A stretch of DNA of 9,278 bases, taken from the NCBI GenBank assembly GCA_015661715.1, contig DQVN01000083.1, positions 1-9,278 on the forward strand, written 5' to 3'. Made by a program: the position numbers and the translations under genes. The notes beneath the pieces were generated by a model. The model did no database searches. It was given only the letters and a program-made list of their open reading frames with translations, and was not told the DNA's origin. Origin of the DNA: Sulfurivirga caldicuralii (lineage in GTDB: Bacteria > Pseudomonadota > Gammaproteobacteria > Thiomicrospirales > Thiomicrospiraceae). This document shows positions 8,393 through 9,278 of this stretch, in pieces. The stretch's first letter is position 1. Each line of letters opens with the position of its first letter.

Positions 8393-9278
8393 ATGTTGAC
8401 AGCCATTGTTCTCGCTGCCGGAAAAGGCACGCGTATGCAATCCCGTCTGCCTAAGGTATTGCAGCCATTGGCAGGAAAGCCGTTGCTGCATTATGTACTG
8501 CAGAGTGCGGCCAATATTCCGGTTGAGCGCGCTATTGTGGTGGTGGGCCATGGGGCTGAACAGGTGCGCCAGGCATTTACGGATCCCCACATTCAGTGGG
8601 TAGAACAGCGTCAACAGTTGGGTACTGGCCATGCGGTTGCTCAGGGTTTGCCTCGATTGGCGGATGAGGATGTGGCGCTGATTCTTTATGGTGATGTACC
8701 GTTGGTCGCGCCGGCCACACTGCGGGATCTAGCGGGGTTGGTCAATGAGGCGCACCCTTTAGCGCTGCTGACAGTGGAGTTGGAAGATCCGACCGGTTAT
8801 GGTCGCATTATCCGGGATCATCATCATCGCGTTCAGGCCATCGTGGAGCAGAAGGATGCGACCCCTGAGCAGTTGGCCATTAAAGAGGTGAATACCGGAA
8901 TGATGGCGGTGCAGGGGCGCTGGCTGAAAAAGTGGTTGGATCAGCTGGACAAGGACAATGCCCAAGGTGAATTTTATCTGACCGATATTGTGCGTTTCTG
9001 TGTCGCCGATGGCTTTGAGGTGGCCACCACGCAAGCGCGCAAGGCGATCGAGACCATGGGGGTCAATGACAAACAGCAGTTGGCCCAACTGGAGCGGGCG
9101 TATCAGCGGGAGCAGGTGCAGCGGTTGATGCGTCAGGGGGTAACGGTGGTGGATCCGGAGCAGATTGATATTCGCGGCACTGTGACGGTGGGACAGGATG
9201 TGACCCTGGATGTAGGTGTGGTGCTGGAGGGCAGCGTGCATCTGTCCGATGGGGTCTTGGTGGGGGCGTATTGTGTTC
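8393..9278 (+). CDS. glmU: Bifunctional GlmU (UDP-GlcNAc pyrophosphorylase / GlcN-1-P acetyltransferase), 3'-truncated by window edge
   Basis: GlmU acetylates glucosamine-1-phosphate and then uridylylates it to give UDP-GlcNAc, the precursor of peptidoglycan and lipopolysaccharide, in the cytoplasm. The frame is open from the ATG at 8393 to the window end, giving 295 of roughly 455 residues. The N-terminal uridylyltransferase domain is complete: LAAGKGTRM at 7-15 with Lys21, QLGTGHA near 75-81, YGDVPL at 99-104 with the metal-binding Asp101, then DPTGYGRI and EVNTG. The linker helix (QLERAYQREQVQRLM) leads into the start of the left-handed beta-helix acetyltransferase domain, whose hexapeptide turns begin at about residue 255; the active site of that domain is outside the window. 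AAAGGG (8379-8384) lies 8 nt before the ATG. Its place downstream of atpC is the usual gammaproteobacterial order. Confidence 0.97.
   Translation, partial: MLTAIVLAAGKGTRMQSRLPKVLQPLAGKPLLHYVLQSAANIPVERAIVVVGHGAEQVRQAFTDPHIQWVEQRQQLGTGHAVAQGLPRLADEDVALILYGDVPLVAPATLRDLAGLVNEAHPLALLTVELEDPTGYGRIIRDHHHRVQAIVEQKDATPEQLAIKEVNTGMMAVQGRWLKKWLDQLDKDNAQGEFYLTDIVRFCVADGFEVATTQARKAIETMGVNDKQQLAQLERAYQREQVQRLMRQGVTVVDPEQIDIRGTVTVGQDVTLDVGVVLEGSVHLSDGVLVGAYCV

Noticed and set aside
8759..9241. Minus-strand open frame of 160 codons inside glmU
   Set aside because: It lies opposite conserved GlmU sequence and has a low-complexity His/Leu-rich translation typical of an antisense shadow.

Overview
The window is a chromosomal housekeeping region from a gammaproteobacterium or a close relative of that class. 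It holds the 3' part of parB, a complete F1Fo ATP synthase operon and the 5' two thirds of glmU, all on the + strand. The order parB - atp operon - glmU is the one known from Pseudomonas-like gammaproteobacteria, where it follows mnmG-rsmG-parA near oriC. Base composition is a little above 50% GC by eye. The F1 subunits are very close to E. coli in length and motifs. The c subunit, the presence of an atpZ-like gene and a long loop in subunit a differ from the enteric pattern, so this is not an enterobacterium. The sequence alone does not let me name a genus.

Layout. 1-764: parB, missing its N-terminus. 765-892: intergenic region with a candidate atp promoter. 893-1530: two small membrane-protein genes, atpZ-like and atpI, overlapping by 4 nt. 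1543-2349: atpB (TTG start). 2350-2504: an unusually long gap for this operon, with three consecutive potential RNA hairpins followed by an A/U-rich leader and Shine-Dalgarno site. 2505-2795: atpE. 2846-3316: atpF (GTG start). 3329-3865: atpH. 3881-5422: atpA. 5435-6307: atpG. 6340-7725: atpD. 7729-8166: atpC. 8239-8269: a strong intrinsic terminator. 8393 to the window end: glmU, its own downstream unit.

How the genes work together. AtpB, AtpE and AtpF build the membrane Fo sector (stator a, rotor ring c, peripheral stalk b). AtpH, A, G, D and C build F1 (delta, alpha, gamma, beta, epsilon). Together they couple ion flow across the inner membrane to ATP synthesis. AtpI, and probably the AtpZ-like protein, assist c-ring assembly or function. 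Most spacers between the structural genes are short (3-50 nt). The exception is the atpB-atpE gap, which fits the need for many c subunits per complex.

I found no undescribed system. The items most worth a second look are the composition of the c-subunit ion-binding pocket (Trp where Na+-type rings have Gln, combined with a Glu-Ser pair), the structured atpB-atpE spacer, and the overlapping atpZ-atpI pair.
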